Source: Verticillium longisporum (lineage: Eukaryota; Ascomycota; Sordariomycetes; Glomerellales; Plectosphaerellaceae). Taken from it: DNA of 64,000 nt. The notes under the pieces are model-generated. The model was not told where the DNA came from. It saw nothing but the letters and a program-made list of their open reading frames with translations, and did no database searches. Each line of letters begins with the position of its first letter. Within the stretch, counting starts at the first letter, position 1. The DNA lies in the NCBI GenBank assembly GCA_019188255.1, contig JAETXT010000010.1:1488001-1552000 (forward strand). Direction: 5' to 3'. Of this stretch, positions 1 through 10,758 are shown one piece after another. The position numbers were made by a program, and so were the translations under genes.

Positions 1-865
1 CGACGAGCGCGCCCTCTTCCACACCCTCTGCGGCGCGGGCCACGGCCTCGGCGTCATAACGGCCGCCACGATGCGCGCGTACCCCGTTGCCCATCTGCGC
101 CTGGCAGACGGCAAGGTGTGGGCCCGCACGCTCATGTTCCCGCCCGCTGCTCTCGACACGGCCGCCGCCACGTTTCTGAGCCTGCTGCCGCCGCCTGCGC
201 CTCTTTCTGCGCGACTGGTCTTCGTGCGCGCGCCGCCGGGGTCGCCGGCTGCTGGGCAGCCGCTCATCATGGTGTCTGTCCGATATTTCGGCCCCGTCGA
301 CGATGCTGAGAGGGCAGCGGCTGTGCTGTTGTGCGCTGAGGTTCTGGAGAAGACGGTGCATGCCGAGACTAGCATGACGCGCATCGCTGACTTGCCGGAC
401 AGGTTGGACGCGCTGAATGCGCACGGCGGACTCAAGGATAATCAGGCTGCGCAGCTGGAGAGACACAGCAGTGAAGCGATTGCTGAGAGTTTCGCCAAGT
501 GGAGGGACGTCACCGACAGGCACGATGATGCCAAGTTGACCACGGTCGTGTTCTCGGGTTTCAGGCCAAGAGAGCCAGCACAGGACGAAGAAGTGTTCAA
601 GAATCCGGAGAGGGGCAATGCGGTTCTGGTGGCGACGTGGTGTCGCAACCAGGAGACACGTCGGGACCTCTTGGGGTTCATGGAAGGCATCATGGAGGTC
701 AGTCGACGGCTGGATGGAACCCGTCCACGAACTCCACCCAATAATATGACGGATGCAACGAGGCTGGAAGAGATGTTTTCGCCAGAGCAGATTGATCTCA
801 TGAGGAAGACGAAGGAGAGATGGGATCCGGAGGGGGTATTTTGGACTCCATACAAGGGCTTGTGA
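1..865 (+). CDS. FAD-linked (BBE-type) oxidoreductase, 3' part only
   Basis: The reading frame is open from base 2, so the gene starts outside the window; the methionine at 71 is internal. The first 23 codons hold the end of the FAD-binding (PF01565-type) domain, seen as CGAGHGLGVITAATMRAYP. The C-terminus WDPEGVFWTPYKGL is the typical berberine-bridge-enzyme (BBE) tail, whose Asp-Pro-x-x-x-Phe motif packs near the flavin. Family members oxidise sugars, alkaloids or polyketides with O2 and are often secreted or part of secondary-metabolite clusters. The substrate cannot be told from this fragment, and the covalent flavin His/Cys sites lie upstream of the window. No intron is visible in this part. 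Confidence 0.85.
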   Translation, partial: DERALFHTLCGAGHGLGVITAATMRAYPVAHLRLADGKVWARTLMFPPAALDTAAATFLSLLPPPAPLSARLVFVRAPPGSPAAGQPLIMVSVRYFGPVDDAERAAAVLLCAEVLEKTVHAETSMTRIADLPDRLDALNAHGGLKDNQAAQLERHSSEAIAESFAKWRDVTDRHDDAKLTTVVFSGFRPREPAQDEEVFKNPERGNAVLVATWCRNQETRRDLLGFMEGIMEVSRRLDGTRPRTPPNNMTDATRLEEMFSPEQIDLMRKTKERWDPEGVFWTPYKGL

Positions 866-2618
866 TGGCAATTCCTTCGAGGGAGCTTAAGCTAGCAAAG
901 CCTGGTTCAGAGGTCCCATGCTAAGCCAGCCAGTTCTTCAAAGGAATCAACGGTTGACGACTGCGCTGAGGGTACGAAGGCTTCGGGCAGCTCACATATC
1001 AGTTGGTATTTTTTCATCTGGCGACGAAAGTGTACTGGATTGACAAGAACTTGCAGCATGTTCCCACAAACGCAGATAAGATAATGAATTCAACTATTGG
1101 TATCTGGGGGTGCTGCTTTCCTGGACGGGTCCTGCTCTGGGTCAGATGCTCGTCTGAGGCCTACACCGGCGGCCAGGCTACCTTGTATGCGTTGTCAGAC
1201 GGCATTGCAAGGTTTAAGTTCTGTGACATTCAGATTAAGGCATCTCCTGGAACCTGATTCATGTTATTTTGGGGAACATTCATGCGTCAGAGAAGCCTCC
1301 AAGAAATAACAGCTTTCACATGATGCACAGCAAAACCAGCAGTCAGGTTGGCTTCAATCATACGAGGCCACAACGAAGCCAGGATGTGCTACGAAGGCGT
1401 CCCCTTATTGTACCGCGACAAGTGGAAGCAAGGTGAGGAAAGATCAGTACTAGGATAGAACGTTGCTTTCACCACATTGTTTGAGAAAAACTGCCCTTTG
1501 CACGAGTATTTTCCTGTCGAATTCTAGTTGCTCATCACGACTCCTTGACTGTAACATATCAGTGATCGCCCGCTGATCTAAGCAGCGAGGACGATACTAC
1601 GCATGTTTTCTAAAATCTCCACGTCGAGAGTTGGCATTTATGGAAGATTTTGCAATTCGCTGAAGCCGATCCAAGCCTGTCAGAAAGGTAATCCCCTGCC
1701 GATGCACACGGCTCGGGTACGGCAGCCGAACACGGCGATCACCCTCACATAACAAGCAACAAGGTTTGCGTCTTGAAGCGGGAATACTCTGTTACGCCAC
1801 GGCGCTGTGGGAAATCTCTGCTTCTTTACGTTCGCGCCGAGGTTCGGCAGGCCGCTCAATTCCACAAGAACCATTCACGCGTCTCATACGAGCCATACAT
1901 TGCATGCAGGAAGCCTTGTAGTCTGTGTAGGCCCCATATGAGAAGAACCCCCAGTAACTATATGGCAATTCTACGATCGACTTGCACCTGCTCGTCAGGT
2001 GCGCCTCGTGATAATAATTCTCAGCCAGTCGACTCATACGCCATGTACTGATCAGGGGTCTGGCGTTGTGGCAGTGCCTGAGAGCAAGGCACAGGAGTTG
2101 CGTTGCACATCGACGCGAAAGCGGTTTCGATGACTGGGAGGGCTCGGATTTAGATGAAGTGTTGCATGTTTGAAATTGAGCAGGTAATGGGTTGGAAGTT
2201 GTCGATTTCTCGGTCAATCTTTGGTCCTGGAGCTGCTTCTTTGATCGGGCATATCGCGAGACACTTCACCTTACTCGGTACATACGCCGTGTCAGGAATT
2301 ATTTGCAGAGACGAGCCGCGGCCGGGGCGCCTGCTGATGGCTGTATCTCTGGCCACGATGATGGCGATTCTTGGATTGGTGATGCAGGCTCTTGAATGGC
2401 GCTGCGTTATTGCAGGGCATCTCTGCATCGAGGATTCGTGATGACGCCGATGACGCTGATGCTGTGGCGGTGGTGATGCACCTGTAGGCCATGGGTTACA
2501 GTGCGTGGAGACTGCCAACTGTGCTCTCCAGGCGAGGCAGGGTTGCCTAGAGGCCTGCCGTACCCGCCAAGCCAATCGAGATGCTTATCGCGCCACTGCG
2601 CACCCTGAGCGGCTTCCG

Positions 2619-2651
2619 AGGTACCTACAGTAGGTACCTACCTTAGGTAGG
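2619..2651. repeat. GGTACCTA palindromic short repeat patch
   Basis: GAGGTACCTAC is followed by TAGGTACCTACC and TTAGGTAGG within 33 bases. Similar GGTAGGTACCTACC-like patches lie at 39193-39206, 45868-45888, 46341-46400 and 63849-63861, always between genes. Such dispersed short palindromes are familiar in Sordariomycete intergenic DNA; their function is not known to me. Confidence 0.6.
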
Positions 2652-2827
2652 CCAAGACAGGCCCGTAGGCAACCCGTAGCGAGTGGTAACGCTAATCACG
2701 TGCTACTAGAGGCAAAGTGACAGAACAAAGGGCACCGCACGTGCATCCTTTCCGGTGGGGACAAATCCTCAGCAACCAGATTCCTCAATCTCGCACCAAT
2801 CCACCCGCTCGTGGCACCCGAGACATC

Positions 2828-2867
2828 AGCCAAGCAGCCAAGCAGCCAAGCAGCCAAGCAGCCAATC
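2828..2867. repeat. 8-bp tandem repeat CAGCCAAG, five copies
   Basis: Five head-to-tail copies of CAGCCAAG, the last ending in T instead of G. It lies in non-coding DNA and is the only reason a plus-strand frame appears here. Confidence 0.9.
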
Positions 2868-3244
2868 TTAATCGAGCCATCGATTTGCCTTTGTCGCCCA
2901 TCGATCCCAATCCTTTTTCCCCAGTAGGTTTCACGGCCCGGGAAGAACCCATCTGTTCACAGCCCGTCGGTCATCCCAGTGTACCCGTCAACGTGGGAAC
3001 AGAACCATCCCCTCTCTCTTCTCGCGCAAGCGGTTCGACAGGCTTTCGTCCCTTCTCTGGTGTCCGCGTTCTGGACTTGCTGGCGCATAAAACTAGTTGC
3101 CATCAAGCGCTGAGAGTAAGCTGGCACCTCCAAGTAGTGGAGATTGCCATTAGGAGAACCAGGGGCCCCTGTCTTGGACGAAGGTTTGCCTCCCACGTCC
3201 TGCCCAACCCCGTCACCTGCTGGCCTGCTGACCCTGTCCAACTC

Positions 3245-3276
3245 TCCAGTGTTGTAGGGCTCCAGTGTTGTAGGGC
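3245..3276. repeat. 16-bp perfect direct duplication
   Basis: TCCAGTGTTGTAGGGC occurs twice without spacer. It looks like a simple replication-slippage duplication in non-coding DNA. Confidence 0.85.
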
Positions 3277-3955
3277 TCCAAGGCTCCAGGCAGCTCTATC
3301 CCCCCTTTTCCCACACTCGAACCCCCCTCATCTGGTGACACCTCTCTCCAATCGAAGTCAAACGCCCCTAACATGACGCCAAATCTATGGAGCTGACTCG
3401 GGCCACCCGTGCGCCCCCCTGGCGTCTCCTTCGTCCTTTACCCACCAGCCTGTCTCGCGCCGAGCTGACCCCTCGACTTTGGGGGGACACAGGCCATGGT
3501 TGTAATTGCCCCAGGCCCCACGAGCCACTAAAAGGGAAAGAAAAAAGTCTACCGCCAAATAGGAGCGCCTCCATCCCGCCGCCTTGTTCCAGCCTGGCAA
3601 GCCTGACTTGCCTGGGTGGGTGGAAAGTGCTGTGTCGTGGTGGATGTGCAAGTGCGGCGCGGTTCGTCGGCCAAGTCGCCAAGTTGGGTCTACCACCAAA
3701 GGATTCCGTGGCATCGCTGCAAGACGTCCTTGGCTTTTTCGCCATTCGACTCGTCACGCCCAAACCCTGGCAGATAACGAAGCCACGCCCGTCAGCAAAC
3801 AGATCCAGGGGCTGAACTCATCAACTACTCACGATTCTTCACTCGCGTCTTCACTCGTGTCTTCAGTCGTCGTGTTTCTGTCAACTGCCTGCCTGTCTGC
3901 AACCTCCGTCTCTCCTCCCCCTCCTCGGACCGACGACCCCCAGCATGCGATCAAG

Positions 3956-5662
3956 ATGACGACTTTCGAAAGCTGGCAACACAACGCTGCCGCTCTTCTC
4001 CCGACGCGGCGCCCGAGGCAATTGCTCATTCTGATCGGTGCCTTCCTCGTCACATTGTTGCTCGTCTCCGTCAGCCTTGTACGTTCGCATTCCTCTCTTC
4101 CCCTTCACCTCAGACTTCTGTCGTGACACCTCCCAGGCCTGGACTGACCCCTCGCCTCGCCTCCACAGCAGAACTCAGAGACCAGCTCCTGGCGTGTCCG
4201 ACGACCATGGGCCACCGATGTCGATACGATACCCGTAGGGACGGTCAAGGGCGACGATGCGATCGCGGAACCTAAGCGCATGCACATGGTCATTCCCGTA
4301 TCGAAGAGCGACCCGCGCTTCTGCAAGAATATGCTTGCTCAGACCATTCTCGGATACCCCCGCCCGACCGTCGTCATGTGGGATCAAAAGTTCGACGACG
4401 ACAGATATCTCGGCAAGGGATCGCATCTCGCCAAGATCTCCGGCACCCTGAAGTGGCTCGAGGACCCCAAGAACAAGAAGTACGACGACGATCTCGTCAT
4501 CATGATTGACGCCTACGATGTCTGGTTCCAGCTGCCCCCGGAGACGCTCGTCGCCCGCTACCACGCGCTTCGCGCCGCCGAAGACAAGCGCATTGCCCAG
4601 CGCATGGGCAAGGCTTTCGCCCGTGAGAAGATCTCGTCCAAGGTCATCTTCTCGGCCAGCAAGCGTTGCGGACCCAACGAAATCCGCAGCGTCGCTTGCT
4701 ACCCTGTCCCCGAGTCGCCTCTGCCCAACGACATCTACGGGGCCGTCACCGATACCATGGATGGTCCCTCCCAGTGGGCTGGCCTGCGCACCCGCCACCT
4801 CGTGTCGGGCTTCATCATTGGCCCCGTCAAAGACATGCGCCGCATCTTCCAGCGCGCCAACCGCAACATGGTCAAGTGTCTCGAGGGCGATCAAAAGGGC
4901 GACAAGTACTATCTCCCCAAGTGCCACAAGGGCTCGGACCAGAGCTTCTTCAACGAGATGTTCGGCCAACAGGAGTACCACCGCGAGGTCATGCGCCGCC
5001 ACCACCGCAACGCCTGGGACCGCTTCCTTGACGGCATGGTGCCTACGCGTCCTGGTGCCCCTCGCAGGCCACACAAGATTGAGACGCTCCTCATCGACGA
5101 CCCCCTCAACCCCTCGTTCGACCATCAGCTCATGAGCGATCCGGATTACCATGTCGACCAGCGCTACGAGTTCGGCATCATGGTCGACCACTTCTCTGAG
5201 GTTTCGCACCAGACATCCAACGCTCTCCATGACACGACGTTTGTCAACCACAGCGCCCCTCTCGGCCCACAGGTGGACAAGCCTGCCCACGGACAGAAGA
5301 TCATCTGCAGCCCCCGTGCGCCCATGCCGCGCGCCCCCGTCGACAACACTGGCGGTCTCGAACTCTTTGCCGAACAGGGCCGCCCCCGCTGGGAACAGCT
5401 GCCACTCTACAGCGAGGTCTGCAACGGCGTCATCCCCGTTGTCGCACACCACAACTGGGTCAACAAGAAACCCATCGACACCCTGTGGCCCTCCATGTGG
5501 TGGACAGGCCACGCCCGACAGCTGCTCGAGGCGCGACGTGCACAGGCGAAGGACGAGAATGAACGCAAGCGTGTCGGCGGCGTCGACACGGACACGGGCA
5601 AGAGCCTGACATGGGACGACCTGTGTCCGGCCGAGTGGGAAAAGGACGTCTTCTTGGATTGA
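3956..5662 (+). CDS. type II membrane glycosyltransferase, PLOD/procollagen-galactosyltransferase-like
   Basis: Two exons, 3956-4078 and 4169-5662 (GTACGT donor, CTGAC branch site, CACAG acceptor, 90-nt intron), give 538 residues. A short cytosolic N-terminus is followed by one hydrophobic helix (about residues 23-41, LLILIGAFLVTLLLVSVSL), so the enzyme is probably Golgi- or ER-anchored with a lumenal catalytic part. The core VIMIDAYDVWFQLPPE resembles the nucleotide-sugar and metal binding strand of PLOD-like glycosyltransferase domains, and IFSASKRCGPN fits the conserved segment that follows it. The intron falls just after the membrane segment. The acceptor sugar is unknown. The start at 3956 is chosen because the upstream ATG at 3945 runs into a stop after four codons. 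A 619-codon antisense frame across it is a composition shadow. Confidence 0.75.
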
Positions 5663-6484
5663 TAAGCGATTGCATTGGACACATGGGACGGACGACCGGA
5701 CCGGATGCATGAAAGGAGATGAAAGCGAGTTTGCTTTTTTTGTTTTTATAATCATGTTCATCATGACGGTGCTGTATTGGATACTGTAATAACGAAAGGT
5801 GTCGACGTCAGTTCCCCCCGCCATGATGATCACGCCTGGAATGCAACATGATGTGGCACGGAGCAGTGCGTGCCTCGGCGACAGTTGCCGACAAAGGGAG
5901 ATAGGGCGTTTCCCAGATTCCGGGGTTTTAGGGCTGGCGGGCCGGGCTGATCCAAGGGAACATAGAGTTGCACCACATTCCAACAGACGTGGAGCGGCTC
6001 CACGCTTGCTGACCATTCCCATACCGCGATCCACGTGCGATCATCCATGATGGACCGCTAGTTCAGGCTGACGCTGCGTGTAAGACAAGGGCCAGAGGTG
6101 CGTCGCCTGCAGTGGTGTGACGAAAGAGGAGTGAGCGCCGTCGTCATGGGAAGGGCGCGCTAGGAGGTATATCTCGACCGGTGTTTATCGCCTTTTAGGC
6201 TTCCCTTGGTGTCATCCTGCATCGGAACGCCCTCTCGGAGACAATTCGCAGGCTTTGACGACGATTTGCTAGTTGGATTTGCGGAATCGACTATCTGCAT
6301 TACTTCTTAAAGACTCTTCTTGTTGTCCGCAACCTGATTCTTCCACCATCGTGCCAAAACATCGGTCGGTATCAAGCAAAACATCGCCATCCTCACCCAA
6401 AGTCTCCCTACCAACGACATACACGCACGAAAACCCTTCAAAAGACGAGCAAAAAAAAAAAGAAAAAAAAAAGAAGAGAAAAGA
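5663..6484. other. intergenic stretch, promoter side of the GFA-domain gene
   Basis: No coding evidence on either strand. A T-rich run (5735-5752) follows the glycosyltransferase stop and may belong to its 3' end. The last 40 bases before the next ATG form an almost pure purine tract (A10-G-A11-GAAGAGAAAAG, about 6449-6484), an unusual leader for a fungal gene. Confidence 0.6.
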
Positions 6485-7114
6485 ATGTCTACCCCAGCAG
6501 CCCAACCCATCCTCACAACCCTCACCGGCTCCTGCCACTGCCGCGCAACCCGCTACGTCCTCCGCCTCGCCCTCCCCCTAACCGCCCACGCCGTGACGCC
6601 CACGCAGCGCAGCTCCCCAGCCGACAAGCCGTGCGTCTACCGCTGCAACTGCACCGTCTGCCACAAGGCCGGGCTGCTGCACGTGCGGCCCGCGTCGCCG
6701 CCGGACGACTTTGCGCTGCTCGCGCCGCGGGACCTCGGCGCGCTGGGCGCGTACCGGCCGCGCGGGCCGGGCGAGGGCAGCACGGCCTTCTTCTTCTGCC
6801 GGACGTGCGGCGTGCGGTGCTTTTCGTTCAAGGGGCAGGGGGAGGTCGTGGCTGTTGACAGGGCTGAGGTTGGCGTGGAGGGGGACGGGACGGTGGAGGT
6901 GTGGCGGCCCGAGAAGAGTACTTGGACGACGGAGGGGATGGGGAAGTGCTATCTTAGTGTGAATGGTCAGTCGATCGATTGGGGGCAGGAGGGCGCGGAT
7001 CTGAGGGTCTGGTCGGAGGAGGGCAAGATTCTGTATCTGGATTGCCTGGAGGCCGGGCCGGATGGGAGGGAGAGGCCGAGGTATGAGAGGCCGCATGAGG
7101 GAGGGTGTTACTAG
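6485..7114 (+). CDS. GFA / CENP-V domain zinc protein
   Basis: Intronless, 209 residues. The glutathione-dependent formaldehyde-activating (GFA, DUF636) fold is shown by its zinc cysteines: C17 and C19 (SCHC), C54, C56 and C59 (CNCTVC), and C105, C108, C112 (CRTCGVRC), in the family order. The C-terminal third (about 120-209) has the aromatic, glycine-rich beta segments common in fungal GFA proteins. Bacterial relatives bind glutathione and assist formaldehyde removal, but most fungal copies have no proven reaction, so only a metal-binding, probably cytosolic, role is safe. GC content is very high in the first half. No neighbour suggests a pathway. Confidence 0.85.
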   Translation: MSTPAAQPILTTLTGSCHCRATRYVLRLALPLTAHAVTPTQRSSPADKPCVYRCNCTVCHKAGLLHVRPASPPDDFALLAPRDLGALGAYRPRGPGEGSTAFFFCRTCGVRCFSFKGQGEVVAVDRAEVGVEGDGTVEVWRPEKSTWTTEGMGKCYLSVNGQSIDWGQEGADLRVWSEEGKILYLDCLEAGPDGRERPRYERPHEGGCY

Positions 7115-7377
7115 GGTTTGCTTTGTAGATTTGGCGATATCTTACTCGGGCTCGTTTCATGCTTTGGTGTAGGGAATCAAATGGTTCGTGCAATACTGCG
7201 AGTTAGGGCATTCACACACGAATCGAAGCTCCAATCATACCCATCAACCATGGCTATCAAGGCAATGCAACGAGCCAAAGTCTCTCGCCGTCTCCCACCT
7301 TCTCTTGCCTCGATCCAGAAAGAAACTTTCAAAAGAAATTGCATCAATAGAAAGTATCATTCAAAATGCTGGGCCGC

Positions 7378-9202
7378 TCAAACAGTATACCTAAAGTCAG
7401 GGTGCCCCTGCAAGACCTTCTCTCCCCTATCTGCCTTGACATTTTCCCGCTTAAAGTACCACGTGTTGAAGCAGATGACGAACAACACCAAGAAGCCACA
7501 GGCAATCGACCCAATAATACCGGGACGGTACCCGGGCGCGTCTTGGCTGCGAAACATGAGGGAACCCGCGACACCGCCGACACCGCCTGAGCCGATGAGG
7601 GTCGCAGAGCAAAAGGCACGCTTCCACTGGCCGCGGATATTGTTGGACTGCGAACAATGAGTACCCCCGAAAGAACCGGTTCTGGGAGTTGAGACGTACC
7701 TGATAGGTCATGCAAGCGGGAATGTTGGTGTTGAAGCCGCAGCAGATGAGGAAGACGCCAAAGTAGGCGGCGCCGCTGTTGGACGCGAAACCCTATGAAC
7801 ATTAGTCTTGCCATCAAACGCGCACGACCCGAAGGAGACACACCATCAAAGCCAAACCAGCAATGCCGACAACCGAGTTGAACATCATGACTGGGCCGCG
7901 GATGCGGTACTTGTCGCTGATCCAGGCCGTAGCGAACATGTACAGACAGGCCACAAAGTAGGGCGGCGCAATGAGGCACTGGGACGCAGCGAGCGAGAAG
8001 CCCATCTGGTCGCGAAGGATCATGGGGAGGAAGTACGCCACGGCGTAGGTGATGGCAGTCAAGCCACTGGGCACGCTCCTGTCAGTACTCTGCGTGGTAG
8101 GAAGTCAAAGGCGGCGGCCTTACAAGAAGATCAGGGCGTAGCCATAAATGAGAGGATCTTTTCCGGAGGCGATCAGCTTGCGGAAGTCCCACGCCTCTTC
8201 GTCGGCGTCACTGCGATCAGCGTTGATCTTGTCCATGACAATCTCGCACTCTTCCTTGGTCAGGAATTTTGACTTGTTGTGGGCTCGATCGGGAAAGTCG
8301 ACAATGGTGAAGTAGCAGATGGTGGCAACGACAACGGTGATCTGGGTTGATTAGCTGGGCGCTCTACAATTGGCGGGTGAGAATGATACTCACAAGGCCC
8401 TCCATCAGGAAGATCCATCTCCAGCCTTCAAGGCCGCCGAGTCCATCCTGAAGACGTCAGTTTTGGCTTGCAGTTGTAGCACCGTGTAAACTCACCATCT
8501 GCATCAAGCCATAGGCCAAAATACCACCCATGCCTGACGAGAAGAAGCCGATCATATAGAAGCATGAGATGCGCTTCTGCAGATCGTATCGTGTATACCA
8601 GGTGGAGATGAGAAAGAGACAGGCAGGCAGGAACCCAGCTTCGAGCAAGCCGAGGATGATACGAAGTCCAACCATTGTCTGCCAATTTTGAGGGAACCCG
8701 AAACCGACCTAACCGTCTTGTGAGCCATCGGTGCATCTACGAAGCCATTGACAAAGCAGGCCATACCAGCAGAAAGCCCCATGCCAGCGTGATGCCAGGC
8801 AGGAAGACCTTGGCGCCGATCTTTCGACAGGCGACCGTGGCCGGAAGCTGGAATAACGTGAACGTGATAAAAAATACGAGAGCAATAAGTGACTGCGGCT
8901 GTCAGTATCTGTCGTGGAAGATTGGACGGCGGTTAACTGACGTATCGGTAGCCAACGGTCAACTCCAGATCCTTCGACATGCCGGCAATGTTCGCCGAGC
9001 CGAGATTCGTCCGGTCGACGAGACTGACACAGTACATGAAGCCGCATGTCGTGATCAACCTTCGATCAATCTTATGCACTAGTTTGCGGTAGGCAGCGCG
9101 AGTTAGAGGATCCTCGAGGTGGCCGGTGATGCCATCTTCCTTTGTGGAGGCCTGCTCGAAAGCCATGGGGTCCTTGGCAGCCATGTCGACGGCGTGGTGC
9201 AT
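7378..9202 (-). CDS. MFS transporter, anion:cation symporter (Dal5/Tna1-like) family
   Basis: Eight exons (9202-8942, 8892-8767, 8708-8496, 8447-8394, 8341-8124, 8066-7844, 7792-7700, 7647-7378) separated by seven introns of 48-58 nt join without any frame break to 485 residues, the normal length for this family. The N-terminal part has the ACS signature DRRLITTCGFMYCVSLVDRTNLGSANIAG; WQTMVGLRIILGLLEAGFLPACLFLISTWYTRYD and the DKYRIRGP loop follow. Twelve membrane helices are expected. Relatives import allantoate, nicotinate, pantothenate or other small organic anions at the plasma membrane. It stands back to back, 1.56 kb away, with a Zn2Cys6 gene and an amidase, which suggests uptake of an amide or carboxylate used as nitrogen or carbon source. 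An upstream start in frame (to 9376) is possible but would add a non-family extension. Confidence 0.9.
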
Positions 9203-10758
9203 GTCGGGCTTCAGGACAGTAGACGATGAGTCGAACAATAGGATGTCGTGACTCAGGGAAGCTCGAACGTGCTTCGTCTGGGGAACAGGGCGATGGTAGG
9301 TTTTCCAAGAATGGAGTTGTCTACCGCGCTTTGTGGGGGAGGAGTGGAGCAGACAAGACACAGTTGGTGGTAACACGGGAGCAAATCTTGATGGAAGCGA
9401 AGGATTGCCGTATTTATGGCCTCATCGGCATAACCGCAACGGTTCGTAGCAAGTGCTGTGCACAATAGGGGAGCGGTCTCAAGGTTGTCGAAGCCGTTCG
9501 TGGGGCAGATAACGTGGAGGTGGGCTGCGGTAGGCATGGGCCGCGTACCATGATGTCGGTAGTGATAATGACGGAGTTTTTGAAGATCGGTTTCCCCGTT
9601 GGGAAGGCTTTCATCGGTCGGCCGAGAGCGGAGGGGATTGGCGTCCGCGATTCATGATCCCGTCGGCCAGGTGCCCGCTGTTGTGTGCGGCCGGCTCGAG
9701 TTGCGAGGCCGAAGTAGAGGCGAAGATACTCGTTATCTCGAGTTGTAGGTTGCTGTCCTTTGGCGATTTCAGATATCAGTTGGCGATTTATCTCCAGTTC
9801 GCTGTCCCATATCTGAGTCGCCTGAGTACGACGTCTCATATGAACTAGGCATCAGCACTCCAATTCAGATCCCTATCCCACTAACAGGAAGCATGTGCAA
9901 CCCAGCCAAGTCATGCCGACCTGTGAATTATCCATTATGACGCCCCTTGACCTCAATTGCGATCCCGGCTCTAGGCTACCATCTCTTGATGTTGGCCTCT
10001 TTGCTACCCCGTGGGGGACAGACAGGGTGTCGATTTCCCCGCGTTCAAACCAGCAAGATGAGACGGAGTATTGGAAGAAAATCCACTGGAGCCAGGCGCT
10101 ATTATGTAAAAGTGATCCGAAAGTGCAACCGTGATTTTCAAGCTTGGCTTTTGTGGTACCGGGGATTCGACATCTCAATGTTGTCTTACAGGTGTCTGGT
10201 TCTTCTGAGTTCTGACATTGTCCATGTGCAAAGAGTTGACTTTTGTCTTATCAGGATACGGGCGTCCACGTGGTTTATGGATGATACGCAGGTCGTAATT
10301 GTAACTTCTCTGGATCCATATCATGTTCTTGCAGAGATAACGAAGCCTTGTCGGCGACATACTGCACACTCGTGCAGATCACCCCTCGCCAGGAGGATAA
10401 ACGGCTGGCGATAGGGCGTCGACTCATGCCAATAGCGTAGAAAATGCCCCGACCAAATACGGGCCGGGCTACCCTACCGCGGCTCCCACGGCGGACGACA
10501 TGATCACTTGCTGCATCCGGCAAGCAATCAAGTTCCCCGCAGTTTGGGATCCAGCAAGCCTCGGGGGTCTATCCGAAGGCCTAAATGCACGGCCAGCCCC
10601 TGATCCGTGGGCACATTCAAGCTGTCTGCTTTCTTCCCAATCAAGCAACCTACCTACGAACGAGCCTCACCCTATCACTTCAAGTCACACATCCATTGTC
10701 GGACCACTTCCATGAGCCCTTGCATGATCAGGCACTTTTACGAGAAGTCGCGGTAGAA
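9203..10758. other. divergent promoter region between MFS permease and Zn2Cys6 gene
   Basis: 1.56 kb with no supported gene. Both flanking genes are transcribed away from it, so it should carry both promoters. Several GATA-core sequences occur (for example near 9510 and 10335), but such short matches are expected by chance and are not called as sites. Confidence 0.6.

Larger units (their letters stand above)
866..3955. other. 3.1-kb intergenic stretch, no supported gene
   Basis: Only short overlapping frames on both strands occur here, none with a recognisable domain. The longest (2717-3376, plus) is driven by an 8-bp tandem repeat and is proline/serine rich with no family likeness. The stretch holds small repeats: CAGCCAAG x5 at 2828-2867, a 16-bp direct duplication at 3245-3276, and a GGTACCTA-type palindromic patch at 2619-2651. 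The last few hundred bases are pyrimidine rich (CT runs near 3830-3930) and probably form the promoter and 5' UTR of the glycosyltransferase that follows. Confidence 0.6.

Noticed and set aside
2717..3376. 219-codon plus frame in the first gap
   Set aside because: Built on an 8-bp tandem repeat, no domain, low complexity.
4175..6034. 619-codon minus-strand frame across the glycosyltransferase
   Set aside because: Composition shadow of a GC3-rich gene; the plus strand has the family motifs, membrane helix and a clean intron.
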